From: Muscardinus avellanarius
Taxonomy: Eukaryota > Chordata > Mammalia > Rodentia > Gliridae
Assembly: GCA_963383645.1 (NCBI GenBank)
Contig: OY726574.1
Span: 56,033,477 to 56,097,476, forward strand
Length of the DNA: 64,000 nucleotides
Direction: 5' to 3'
Made by a program: the position numbers and the translations under genes. This document shows positions 1 through 10,061 of this stretch, one piece after another; positions within the stretch are counted from its first letter, which is position 1; every line of letters starts with the position of its first letter. The notes beneath the pieces were generated by a model. That model was not told the origin of the DNA, ran no database searches, and worked only from the letters and a program-made list of their open reading frames with translations.

Positions 1-193
1 TTGAACTTTAGCAATTATTAGCATCAGTCTTTCTGGATTCAGCCGTGAGTTAAGGGATGGCTTCGTTCTTACCCACTTCAGGTTCACCCCAGACAAACAC
101 ATGCAGTCACAGTGCAGGCTGGCTCCGCCCAGGGCTCAGATGCTGGGGCATGCCAGTCCAACTGGCCCAACTGACTGCAGAAGCTGTTAATGA

Positions 194-403
194 CTTTTTT
201 GTGATACTGGGGATTGATTCCAGGGGATTCTACCTCCAACATATACCCTCAGACATTTTTATTTTTTTATTTTGAAGCAGGGTCTCCCTAAGTTTCTGAG
301 GGTTTCACTCATTGTATTTCTGAGGCTGATTCCTAGCCTATGATCCTCCTGTCTTAGCCTCCCAAGTCCTGATATTACAGGCCTGTGCCACCATGCTAGG
401 CTG
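194..403 (-). repeat. B1-dID dimeric SINE, old copy
   Basis: Read on the plus strand this is the reverse complement of the dimer. A tRNA/ID-like half (GGGATTGATTCCAGGGG, CTACCTCC) is followed by an A/T linker and the 7SL/B1 half ending CCACCATGCTAGGCT. Many point changes indicate an old copy. Confidence 0.8.
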
Positions 404-409
404 ATGATA

Positions 410-1000
410 ACTTTTAAGGGTTTCATATATATTTTCCTTTTTCTATCTAGACAACACAATTTAGGCATCCAGTTGTAGTACTTAATAAATAATAGTCCTA
501 TAGATATTCAGAGACTGGAATATGAAATAGCTAATCCAGCTTTTATAATAAACAATATGTGATTTTTATAAAAAGGCATCAACTTCTAAATAAAAATTTC
601 AATAGGCTTTACCTAAATAACTGATAGGAATTTTGACTAAAATTTAATATCAACCTAAATTGTGAAGAAATTTACTTTTGTCCAATAGCTGTGATCAAAA
701 TAATTTCTGTTGAGGTGTTCAAAACATACATGTGAGCATATTAGATTGATAAAATATAAAAATATGCTATAGAGGGACATTTTTCTGAAACTATATAGTT
801 ATTGGTCTCACGGTTAGGTTTAGTCACCACCTTCTAAACTTGATGATAGAGACCTATGTTGTCAGACATAGTTCAGTGTATATTCCTATAACAATACCGC
901 TTTGGAATATTTGTTATCAGAGAATAAGCATAACATTCTTTATATTAAATTTACAATGTTCACTCCATTTACTGACATTTTTTTCTTTTTCTTTTGTTCA
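410..1000. other. AT-rich unassigned sequence
   Basis: No recognisable gene, RNA or repeat. The frames are short and stop-rich. Confidence 0.5.
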
Positions 1001-1003
1001 TTT

Positions 1004-1075
1004 AGTTTTGTTGGCAAAACTAGAGCTTGAATTCAGGGCCTGGCACATTCTCTGTAAGTGCTCTACAACCAAGTC
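1004..1075 (-). repeat. ID-like tRNA-derived SINE fragment
   Basis: The stretch GAATTCAGGGCCTGGCAC and the following AAGTGCTCTAC resemble the antisense A/B-box part of an ID-family element. It is diverged and carries no tail. Confidence 0.4.
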
Positions 1076-1125
1076 ATATTATCCACCGTTAACCATTTAT
1101 GAATTTTATGTGTTTATTTAATATA

Positions 1126-1180
1126 GTACTGTGGATTGAACCCAGGAGCACTCCACCACTGAGCTACATCCACAGCCTTT
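1126..1180 (-). repeat. dID half-element fragment
   Basis: Contains GATTGAACCCAGGAGCA and CCACTGAGCTACATCC, the antisense tRNA-like half of the B1-dID SINE. The B1 half is absent. Confidence 0.7.
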
Positions 1181-1395
1181 TTGCTATTATTAAATGAGGC
1201 AGCTAACTTAAGCTCAGTAACTAATTTTAGACATAAAGTTTAATATTGCCTTATCTGTAAGTTTGATACTTGATTCTAAACTAAATGTACAGACACACAT
1301 ACATCATTCAAATAATTTATTTAGATAATCATGAGGTTGCAGAATACATTCAGATGACCGTTTTTGGTACCAAGCAAAAATTCCAATCTTTAACT

Positions 1396-1562
1396 GGTAA
1401 GTGTGCCTGTGTTCACAGTGTCACAAACCTGTGACCTCAATACTTGGTAAGAGAGATATGAGGCCAATGCATGGTAATTTGGCAACACTAAAAAAAATAA
1501 AGGCTGGGGGTATATCTCAGTGGTAGAATATTTTTAAGTTGGGACCCCCATGCCACAAAAAT
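1396..1562 (+). repeat. B1-dID SINE, degenerate
   Basis: A weak B1 half (ACCTCAATACTTGG), an A-rich linker, then a clear dID half (GGCTGGGGGTATATCTCAG, GGTAGAATAT). Confidence 0.65.
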
Positions 1563-1564
1563 AG

Positions 1565-4320
1565 AGTGCATGTAAAATCAAAATTGTGAATTGGGGTTAG
1601 GCTACCATTTTAAAAAGTCTCAATAGGTTAAAAATGCCTCAGTCTTGTAAAAACTCAGTGTTGTTTGTCTCACCTAGATTAAGCTAAGAGAAAATCTTGA
1701 GTCTACAGTGTCGAGAGGAATGCAGCAAGCGTATGACTGCTGTTTCTAATTCTAAATGGGCATGTAAGAGTAGTTACTGAGCTTTGCAATATACATTTTG
1801 TGGGGGAAAATATTGGAGAAATACTGAGTGGAAAGAAGTAGATTAGGAGAATTTACCATACTCATGTTCATACATATATAAAGGAATAAAGAATTTTATT
1901 TGACCAATTATCTGTGTTCTTCTATTTCTAGGGGGCAACAGGAATATTCTGCAAAAAACTTTGCAACCTTCAAGATGTATCATGGTCATTGAATTAGTAA
2001 CTCATACCAAGGTAAGAAAGAGTCAGTGGTAGGAGTAAAAGGGAAAGCAGCTAGGGAGTAAAAGAAGGTGGGATTTTTCTTCCTGTGATTCTCAAGGCTT
2101 AAATCTCCTGCTGCCATTTTGGACAGCCATGGACAGAGTATATGCTCTGCAAATGATACGAGGCTTAGCTTGCAAGTCCCTGACACTTCCTCGACTCCAT
2201 GGTCATTTAGAGTGAAGATACACACTGCAATTTGGAATCTATTATACTAGGTCTCCTCTTAACAGTTATTAGTCTTCTTATTGGCCCTTGGACATTTGAT
2301 AGACTGGGCTAATTCCTTTGGTCCCATGGAATCAAATAGCTGCTTAGAAGGTTTATTTGGTGAAAGAAGAAAAAGTTGGACACCAAAAACTTGGAAACTT
2401 TCATGGTAATAGATGCCATAATTCAAGAGTCTATTAATGTTACAGCATTGTTGGATACACAAAAGCAGTATAGTGACATTTTTACCTAAGTTTTATTCTT
2501 AACCATAACATAAGCTCTAAATAAAACCTTAGAGTACAAATATATATATATATATTTAAGTTAACCTTGTGAATACAGAATGATCCTTGATAAATATACT
2601 TTAAATAAATCTTAAATATTCTGTTTATTCAACAAAGAAAGCATGGCATTTGTTAACAAAGGGCCACGGACTTAAGTTAATTGCTCATTAATGTCACTTC
2701 TGTTCTTGCCAAGGACCCACAGATGCTTCCAAGGAGAGTGGAGACTGCTGCGATTCCCTTTACTTAAATTCCAGAGTAGAAACTTACAAGGACTTAAAAA
2801 GTAAGCAAAAGCCCTGATTAATGATCTAAATGATGGAATCAGATGAAATTAGACCCATAACTTGAGTTCAATGCATTGCAATTTTTTTCCAACTATGACT
2901 CATACAATATAATGGTAGTGACTCATTCTCTTCCTGTTCACTAACCTCAAATCACACCTGTGCGTTTATTACTGAATTTAGAAGTATTAGAGCATTATGT
3001 TCCCCAGAATGTAAAGGTTTTTGGCAGAGAATGCTTTCCTTTCTGAAGGTCGCAGCGGGTTCTGATGCAATAAGAGATCACCACCAGGGGTCCTCTGAAA
3101 TCACACTTCCGTGTGCATCTCCTCTTGATCTCAGGTGCATGCACTTCCCTCATGATTCTGAAATAAATCTCTGTCACCAGAACATTCTAAAGTTGGCCTT
3201 ATAGGTGACTTTTGCAGTTACCTTTGTGCATGAACCAAGTATTTCCTGGAGAGCAAACCCCAGTAGAAGCAGAGTTGACCTCTAGAGTTTCCTTCTTTCT
3301 AGCTTCTCATCGGTTTTATATGGATCCATCTCCCTTTATCAAATATTATCTCCACCCATGTGTGCTTTAGTGATGCTGTTAGCAAAACACCATCACTTGA
3401 GGAAAATGAAGAATATGAAATAAATTAATCATTGCCAACAGAAATAAAATTTGAAATAATGAATTAGAGTATACTGGTATGCTGTCTTATACGAAAGTTG
3501 AGATTTACACATTCTTCTAATTCACATTCTTCTAATTCTTAGTATTGACTAAGAGCCCAATGTACATTTAAAAAGATGCTTCTTGGAAATCCCTTTGTCA
3601 TAAGACTATTGTTTAAAAGGTAATATAAAATAAATAAATAGTAATGTAGACATTTTGTTTTGCACATATTAGCAAGAAAATTATATTTTCCTTAGAAGAC
3701 TGGTAGTTACATGAATTTTCTTTAATTAAAGCCATAACACCAAAGTACAAATATTAAACATAAAGATTCAAAATTTTGCAAATTTAGTGAAGCAGATTAT
3801 TCAAAATTAATGAGCAGACTTTGAATAGTAACTACAAACTAGGAGTCTTATTCTGTGTGTCTTCAGAGTTATTTTGTTTATCTCACAATTGTGAGGTAGT
3901 TTATAGCTCCTGATTATGAAGTATAGTAGCATTTCACTTTTCTAGCAAAATTTTTACCTGGAAATTCCACTTATTCAAGACAAGACATATAACATGAAAA
4001 TTAGCCAAAAACATCCAATAATAGCTGAAGTATGCCTCTCAAAGTTTACTAATTTGCTGGTAGAATGTCCTTTGAGAACATATGAGAAAGGTTTTATTTT
4101 ATATGCATATTTCACAAACTTTGACCTGATGGACATAAACGGGTAGCATAAAGAAGTGTCAGCTGAAGCCTGGATTGAAAAAGAAGATAAATAAATGATA
4201 TGAAAGCCAGCAAAACTCATAAACAGGAATAGCCTAGAAAGCCAACATAAAGCAAATGAGATCCACAATTTTCTTAGAATGCCATAGACCACATATTCTA
4301 TCTCAACTATGAGTTATCTA
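1565..4320. other. Unassigned AT-rich interval
   Basis: About 2.7 kb with no SINE, LTR or L1 signature I recognise. There is a short (TA)n at about 2540-2553. Open frames, including a 105-aa frame on the minus strand at 3975-4292, show no domain I recognise and no retroelement match. It may be unique intergenic DNA or repeats too decayed to see by eye. Confidence 0.5.
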
Positions 4321-4324
4321 AAAA

Positions 4325-4372
<48 letters not shown>

Positions 4373-4392
4373 GTTTGTGTGTGTGTGTGTGT
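4321..4392. repeat. Compound (A)n(TA)n(GT)n microsatellite
   Basis: Direct reading shows poly-A, then about 16 TA units, a short interruption, then GT units. It resembles a slipped A-rich retroposon tail. Confidence 0.9.
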
Positions 4393-5105
4393 ATAATGTT
4401 TGGTATATGTTAATAAAGGCAACTCATATCATAGAGGTAGAGAGAGCGTGAGCAAGCATGAGGGGAGGAGGAGACACACACAGTCCCTAAGGCCACAGCC
4501 CCAGGTCCCGCTTCTCAGCAACCAAGACCTGCCTCCACCAGGATTGCTTGTGAGGTCTGGGAGACATTCTAAGATACACCAAAGTCTTTTCCACAGCAAA
4601 ATCCTACTGGGGTTTGGGGACTTACCTAGAGCCTTAAATCATCTGGGAGAAATAATTCCTCCAGAACCAGCCTCTTCCTCCTAATCTTTCTCTCTCATCT
4701 AAAGAAGAAAAAGTGATAATTAGTCAACAGTGTGAAAAAATTATAGTGGAAACTTACATCCAGAAAAGGAACTAGATAAGAAAATGTTATACTTCACTGG
4801 AGAAACATTTAATAAGATCACAGCTTGGAATTGCAAGACCTCTAAAAGGCTGAGATTTAATCGGAAAGTTTTGACATTGTCACCCCATCCCACACTTTTC
4901 TAGCAGATCAGCAGGGATCCAGTAAAATCACAGTGAGTTATCCTGAAAGAAATGCAAGATACAGACTTTCCCTAGAGTACTTAGGTAAGCCCCAAAACAA
5001 AAAGCGAAGATGACAAGAGTCACGTGGAAGGAATTGGGCTCTGGAACATCCATAGCCAATAGGAAAGAGTCCAGTTGCTAGGAAGTAACATAAAGTCTCT
5101 TACTA
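4393..5105. other. Unassigned sequence before L1 relic
   Basis: Includes a 94-codon frame at 4400-4684 with Pro/Ser/Arg-rich composition and no recognisable domain. It may be the upstream part of the L1 relic that follows, but I cannot show homology. Confidence 0.4.
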
Positions 5106-5505
5106 AACACCTACTAATGATTGATGGATGAAGCCGGCAGGAAATCAGTAAGTATATAGTTGAACTGAACAGCACCATCTATCATCTGGATCTAATCACT
5201 TATGGAATACTTTAACAATAGCAAAATACATATTCTACTCAATCTCTCATAGAGAATTTATTCAGAAAGATCATATTTAGAACTATAAGTACACAGCTTT
5301 GCAAATGTTAAGAATAAAAATTATACAAAATATACTCTTTATGGAATTAATAGGACAAGCTCTAGAAAATCCCCAAATATTAAATATTTCAACCAATATT
5401 TCTAGATCAACAATATATCTAGACCACTGAATCAAAAAGAAGTGCTGAGAGGAATTTAAACATTTTTAATTAAGCAAACATGAAAATGTTATCAAAATAA
5501 TTTCT
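5106..5505 (+). repeat. Ancient L1 ORF2 (endonuclease-region) relic
   Basis: The DNA follows the pattern of the mammalian L1 ORF2 segment around AACAGCACCATC, GAATACTTTAACAATAGC, GAAAATCCCCAAATATT and AAAGAAGTGCTGAGAGGAA. Stops and frameshifts are frequent, so no frame survives. Confidence 0.65.
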
Positions 5506-5508
5506 TAT

Positions 5509-5533
5509 ACTTTTATTGGTGCCTTGTAATTAT
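5509..5533 (-). repeat. L1 3'UTR terminal stub
   Basis: TTTTATTGGTGCCTTGTAAT is the reverse complement of the L1 3' terminus seen intact at 8800-8830 and 12955-12985. A SINE follows directly. Confidence 0.5.
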
Positions 5534-5730
5534 ATGTGTGGTAGCACATGCCTGTGATCCCAATACTTTGGAGGTTGAGACAGGAGGATGGCAGTCAGCC
5601 TTGGCAACTTAGAAAGGTTTAGAGCAACCTAGATCACCCTGTTTCCAAATAAAAACAAATCAGGCCTGGAGATGTAACTTGCAGTTAGAATGTCCCTGGG
5701 TTTAACACCCCATTTCTCGAGAATAGTATG
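5534..5730 (+). repeat. B1-dID SINE
   Basis: B1 head (GTGGTAGCACATGCCTG, GAGACAGGAGGAT), linker with CCAAATAAAAACAAAT, then the dID half (GGCCTGGAGATGTAAC, CCCTGGGTTTAAC). Confidence 0.8.
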
Positions 5731-5839
5731 CAAAACAGGAATGGAAAGATGTTAACCCCATCCCTGATGAAACTTTTTTTTATATAATCAGGATAGACAC
5801 TTTCAAGAACTAATATATGGAAGTGTTTATTTTTATATT

Positions 5840-5840
5840 T

Positions 5841-5876
<36 letters not shown>

Positions 5877-5880
5877 TTTT
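5840..5880. repeat. (TTTA)n microsatellite
   Basis: About ten ATTT units immediately precede the minus-strand SINE and represent its slipped tail. Confidence 0.9.
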
Positions 5881-6063
5881 TGGTGGTACTGTGGTTTCTG
5901 GAAATGCTTCTACCTCTGGGATACAGTCCCAGACCTATTTTTATACTTTTTTATTTGGAAACAGGGTCTCTTAAGCCAGTGAGGTCGGCTTCAAACCTGC
6001 ATGGTCATCCTCTCTCTGCCTCCCAAGCGCTGGGATTATAAGTGTGCGCCACCATGCCTGGCA
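5881..6063 (-). repeat. B1-dID SINE, 'TTAAGCCAG' type
   Basis: Starts GGTGGTACTGTGGTTTCTGG and carries GGGTCTCTTAAGCCAGTGAGG and CGCCACCATGCCTGGC. This is the shorter of two SINE types found repeatedly in the window. Confidence 0.9.
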
Positions 6064-6467
6064 CTGGAAGTTTTTATAAATGGGTATAATTGATGAGTAA
6101 CTCGGAAGTGCCATTAACTGCTTGCACCAGTTTCCCTGTACTGTCCAGAGTCAGCCATCTGTTAGAATGCTTGTAAAGCGGAATGGCATTGTGAATACAA
6201 AAGTCGTCAAGGAATCAAGCGTGCCATGGCTAAGTTATACAGCCTCATTCTTTATTAGAGTCAAATGTCAGGTTTGGTTGTCACATTGGGGCTGGTTCCT
6301 AAGCTCCTCAGGATGGCCAGATGGAGCCCCCCGGTTCATATGTCTTGACTCAGAGAAGTGACAGTTTGGTTTCCAGGGATTTTCTTGTACTTGTGTCCTA
6401 TCCTTCTATCTAGGCTGAATTTCAAAATTTAGTTACTATTGCTCAGATTGTATACTCAGATTTTAAT
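6064..6467. other. Unassigned sequence
   Basis: Contains an unrecognised 79-codon frame (6122-6361). No repeat signature seen. Confidence 0.5.
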
Positions 6468-6477
6468 AATTGTTTTA

Positions 6478-7045
6478 GAGAGGAAGATGGCAGCAGTCAC
6501 AGTGGCAATCGTGGCCACTGAACAGGACAAACATTTCTCAGGGAAGCCCTGGACACCAGATCTTGGTTTAATATCAGATTGGGACAACTTAAGGAGACAC
6601 TTCCAGCCATGACTTCATATCTAGAATACAGGAGAGAGAGTAGATAATGGCAGAATTAGAAGCAAGAGACAAGGAGGCACCAGCCATGCAAGAAAAGTGA
6701 TTTTTGGAAGAACACCGCAGAAGGGATTTGAGAAAACACTACCTCAGCCATGCATGCTGGGGACTCTTAACAACACACATTGTAAGAAAACTGAGCCGGG
6801 CATGGTGGAGGGAGCCGCGCAGTGCCAGGCGAGGAGCTGAACCACGCATCCCGGGAACTCAGCATACCTGGCCACCATGCTCCTCTATGCTACACCAGGG
6901 GCTGCGGTGCACCCAGAACAGCAAACCCTGCTCTATGCGGTGAGGCTGTGGGCCTCTGCTCTTGGAAGGGAGATAAAAATTCATTGCTGCTGAGTGCTCG
7001 ATCTCACATCCCCTTCAAAACATACATACTGTCTTCTCTTATTAT
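6478..7045 (+). repeat. L1 5'UTR-like monomer 1
   Basis: First of two homologous units. Its later part (about 6810-6990: GAGGGAGCCGCGCAG, CTACACCAGGGGCTGCGG, GTGGGCCTCTGCTCTTGGA) aligns with 7640-7830 of monomer 2. It ends in an A-rich TTATTATAAAAAG segment. Confidence 0.65.
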
Positions 7046-7885
7046 AAAAAGAAATACTGGAGAGGGGCCAAGATGGCAGCGGCCGCAGCCATGACTCAGG
7101 AGATGCAGACAAGCTCTATCCAATTCACTTGTAACTTCAAAAAAAAAAACAAAAAAACACAACCCGTGAACCCGCGAAGGGGGACTGCACACACATGCTA
7201 AAGAATTGTGAACATTATATCATGTAAAGAAGGAATTCAACAGAGGACAAGGAGGAAGGTGGCACTGGCAGAGCGGCAGAGGGGCAGTGCAGAGGCATGG
7301 GTTCTGGCACTGGTGGGGCAGCGCAGAGTGACGGGTGCTGACACTGGTGGGGCAGTGCAGAGGCATGGGGGCTGGTGCCAGTGGAGCAGCACAGAGGTGC
7401 AGACGTTAGTGCCGATGACAGAGGTGGAGGCTATTATTTTGGAGAGACAGAGACCTGATTCAACCTACCTTGATCTTCTGAAGAAATTGCCACAAAGTTA
7501 AAAATTGGAGGGCTGACAGAGCCAGTACAGTCCACCTTGAGCTCTTGAGGAAGTCTCCCCAAGAGTAGACTGACTGCACTTGTCATACATGCTCGAAAAG
7601 TCTGGACAACATGCTAAGTGGCAAAGGGGTTTGGGGGGTATCAGAGGGAGCCCCGCATAGCCAGGATGTACCTACACATAGCATATTCTGGAAGTCATCA
7701 GCCCTCTTGGCCACAGCGCTACTCTGTGCAGAGTGGGAGGCCAGGGTGCACGTGGAACAGCAGAGCCTGCTTTCCAAAGAGAAGTTATGGACCTCTGCCT
7801 TTGGAGGGAAGACAAAATTTAATGCCACTAGGTATTTGGAGTCCCAGTTTTTGCAAAAGTCATGTACTGCTTGCTCATATAAAAA
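7046..7885 (+). repeat. L1 5'UTR-like monomer 2
   Basis: Begins GAGAGGGGCCAAGATGGC. It holds a GC-rich run of short repeats at about 7259-7425, then a part homologous to monomer 1, and ends CTCATATAAAAA. Frames here (7208-7501, 7611-7919) are by-products of the GC-rich repeat and not genes. Confidence 0.65.
7259..7425 (+). repeat. About 34-bp GC-rich tandem repeat
   Basis: Four to five diverged units built on GGCACTGGTGGGGCAG followed by GCAGAGGCATGGG. It lies inside monomer 2. Confidence 0.75.
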
Positions 7886-7887
7886 AA

Positions 7888-8003
7888 AAAATGCCGGGCA
7901 TGGTGGCCCATTTTTGTAATCCCCACATTTGGGAGGCAGAGACAGGAGGATTGAGCTGGTTCAAGGCCAGCCTCCCTGGCTTAAGAGACCCTGTTTCCAA
8001 ATT

Positions 8004-8047
<44 letters not shown>

Positions 8048-8103
8048 CTACGGGAGTGTAGCCTGGAGATAGAGGGGTTTCCAGGAACCCCAGTACCACA
8101 AAA
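7888..8103 (+). repeat. B1-dID SINE with (GA)n linker
   Basis: B1 half (GCCGGGCATGGTGGCCCA, GACCCTGTTTCCAAATT), a pure (GA)n tract at 8008-8045 in place of the usual A-rich linker, then the dID half ending AACCCCAGTACCAC. It is inserted in the L1 between monomer 2 and the minisatellite, so it is younger than the L1. Confidence 0.9.
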
Positions 8104-8175
8104 AAAAGAAAGATAAAAGGGAACATCTGTAGAGGACCTACTCAAAGTGACAAGGACCAGAGCCCAATGCACAGC

Positions 8176-8479
8176 AAGGCCGGTGCCAGGGACTCTGAAG
8201 CCAGGATAGGAAACTGCCAGGCAATTAGGCTGGCGCCGGGGCCAGCGAGGCTGGAATTGGAGCCTGCCGTGAGGCAAGGCCAGTGCTGGGGCCTCCATAC
8301 AAGGCCGGGATAGGAGCCCACCGAGGGATGAGGCCAATGCCGGGGCCAGCAAGGCCGGGATCGGAGCCTGCCATGAGGCAAGGCCAGTACTAGAGCCAGC
8401 GAGGCCAGGATCAGAGTCTTCCAGATGGCCAGGCCGGCGCTGGGGTCTTCAGGAGTGGGATCGGAACTTGCAATGTGGC
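8176..8479 (+). repeat. About 50-bp GC-rich minisatellite
   Basis: Six diverged units of 49-52 bp. Each carries a form of AAGGCCAGTGCTGGGGCC, then GGCCGGGATCGGAGCC and a TGAGGC boundary. It joins the 5'UTR part to the 3'UTR of the deleted L1. GC content is far above the surroundings. Confidence 0.85.
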
Positions 8480-8847
8480 ATACACAGAAAATATCACAGA
8501 ATATTAAAAATCAGATGCTTTCCCTAATATCAAAACCTAGGAAGAAATTTATAATAAGAGATCTAGTTGAAGAAAGGGCCCTATGGAGGAGCAAAAGGTG
8601 ACCAATCAGAGGGAATGGGACAGGGGAACATGGAAGATGGAATCTCTTTAAAACGCATGATGTTCTTAAAAAATTATATCAAAGTTAATCACCAAATCAA
8701 GCATGAGATTGAGGGAGGGGGAGGGAATGGGATGGGGATAGGATAAAGGCTAATTGGATGATGTATGCTTCTATATCCTCACAAATTGTGTATTCCATCG
8801 TGATGTCTGACTACAATGCACCAATAAAAATATAAAAAATAAAATAA
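8480..8847 (+). repeat. L1 3'UTR and tail
   Basis: Collinear with 12640-12990. Shared blocks are CTAGGAAGAAA, GGGAATGG, CACATGATGT/CGCATGATGT, GAGGGAGGGGGAGGGAATG and ACTACAATGCACCAATAAAA. An A-rich tail follows. Confidence 0.85.
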
Positions 8848-8857
8848 AATTGTTTTA

Positions 8858-8903
8858 ATTGTGAATAGTTAAACAAGCTAATTAGCCTATCACCACATCA
8901 CCC

Positions 8904-8945
<42 letters not shown>

Positions 8946-9248
8946 TGAGCACATATAAAAGGTACTCTTTTAGTTATTTTGAAATATAATTATTAACACT
9001 AGTCAACATGCTGCATAACAAATCTTTGAACTCATGCTTCCTGTCCAGCTGAAAACGTGTACCTTTGCTCAGTGTCTTCTTCCCTGTTCTCCCAGCCTCC
9101 CACCATTGTACTCTCTACCTCTATGAGTTTGACTTTTTTAGATCCACACGAGTGAAATCATGACCTATTTATCTTTCTGTTTTTGATTTATTTAACTCAG
9201 CATAATGTTCTCCAGGTTTGTCCATGTTGGGGCATTTTAAAAACATTT
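8858..9248 (-). repeat. Ancient L1M 3' end, part 1
   Basis: Antisense of the old mammalian L1 3'UTR to ORF2 end. Recognisable points are CTAATTAGCCTATCACC, the (GT)n at 8905-8944, GAGTTTGACTTTTTTAGAT and AGCATAATGTTCTCCAGG. It is interrupted by the SINE at 9261 and resumes at 9537. Confidence 0.8.
8905..8944. repeat. (GT)20 microsatellite
   Basis: Pure GT dinucleotide run inside the L1M relic. Confidence 0.95.
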
Positions 9249-9260
9249 AAAATGTGTATG

Positions 9261-9524
9261 AGCCGGGCGTGGTGGTGCACGCTTGTCATCCCTGTGCTTG
9301 GGTGGCGCACGCTTGTCATCCCTGTGCTTGGGAGGAGCCGGGCGTGGTGGGCACGCTTGTAATCCCCGCGCTTGGGAGGCGGAGACAGGAGGATCGCGCA
9401 GGTTCGAAGCCAGCTGTGCTGGCTTAGGAGACCATGTTTCCAAATAAAAATATAAAAAAAAAAATAGGTCTAGGAGTGTAGGCTGGAGGTAGAAGGGTTT
9501 CCTGGAACCCCAGTACCATAAAAA
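9261..9524 (+). repeat. B1-dID SINE with triplicated head
   Basis: Flanked by the perfect 12-bp TSD AAAATGTGTATG (9249-9260 and 9525-9536). The B1 head (GCCGGGCGTGGTGG, CACGCTTGT, GCTTGGGAGG) occurs three times in succession before one normal body and dID half. It interrupts the L1M relic. Confidence 0.92.
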
Positions 9525-9536
9525 AAAATGTGTATG

Positions 9537-9700
9537 TATACCACATTTTCTTTATCTGTTCATCTATCAATAAACATGTGGGTTGCTTGCACAATCTGGC
9601 ATAAAATATGCTGTGATAAATGCAGGAGTGCTGGTTATTAATTTAATTCCTTTGGATATATACCGAGAAATAGGATTGCTACATCATAAAATAATTTTTG
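9537..9700 (-). repeat. Ancient L1M 3' end, part 2
   Basis: Resumes the same antisense L1: ACCACATTTTCTTTATCTG, ACATGTGGGTTGCTTGC, then GGATATATACCGAGAAATAG (ORF2 C-terminal coding region). Confidence 0.8.
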
Positions 9701-9703
9701 AAT

Positions 9704-9815
9704 GTACGTGGTACTGGAGATTGAACCCAGAGGCATTCTGCCTCTGAGCTACAACCCCAGCCTTATTTTATTTTAATTTGAAGCAGAGTCTCACTAAATT
9801 TTTGAATCCCAATCT
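9704..9815 (-). repeat. B1-dID SINE, 3' part
   Basis: Antisense dID half (GGTACTGGAGATTGAACCC, GCTACAACCCCAGCC) and the beginning of the B1 half. The rest is missing. Confidence 0.75.
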
Positions 9816-9851
9816 GACAACCTATGGAATTTTACTTATAGTACACTTTTT

Positions 9852-10047
9852 TTTTTGCAGGTCTGGGGATGGAACCAGGGGCATTCGACTGCCAAGCTAC
9901 ATGCCTTGCCCTATTTTTTATTCTTTATTTTGAAACAGGGTCTCACTAAGTTGTGGAGGACCTCACTAAATAGCTGGGCTGTCCACAAATCCTCCGGTCT
10001 CAGCCTCCCGAATGCTGGGATTACAAGCGTGCGCCACCACGCCGGCT
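9852..10047 (-). repeat. B1-dID SINE, young, perfect TSD
   Basis: Flanked by the 14-bp perfect repeat TATAGTACACTTTT (9838-9851, 10048-10061). It carries GGTCTGGGGATGGAACC, GAAACAGGGTCTCACTAAG and CGCCACCACGCC. Confidence 0.95.
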
Positions 10048-10061
10048 ATAGTACACTTTTA

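Larger units (their letters stand above)
6468..8857 (+). mobile_element. Internally deleted L1 with tandem 5'UTR monomers
   Basis: Flanked by the 10-bp direct repeat AATTGTTTTA (6468-6477 and 8848-8857). The insert begins GAGGAAGATGGCAGCAG. It then holds a second unit starting GAGAGGGGCCAAGATGGC, the classic start of an L1 5'UTR, then a GC-rich minisatellite. From about 8480 it carries an L1 3'UTR matching the L1 end at 12640-12990, including the GGGAGGGAATGG run and the terminal ACTACAATGCACCAATAAAA. No ORF1, endonuclease or reverse-transcriptase sequence is present. The 5' start next to the TSD means the 5' end is not truncated. The coding body was lost before insertion (spliced or non-autonomous source) or by later deletion. 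Confidence 0.75.

Noticed and set aside
3975..4292. 105-codon minus-strand frame as a membrane protein
   Set aside because: Single short frame in AT-rich DNA, hydrophobic by composition; no start context, splice signals or homology recognised.
7583..8381. Overlapping frames on both strands, GC-rich, gene-like
   Set aside because: They come from the L1 5'UTR monomer, the SINE with (GA)n and the 50-bp minisatellite.
8176..8479. CRISPR-like array
   Set aside because: The units are adjacent diverged copies with no unique spacers, in a mammalian genome.
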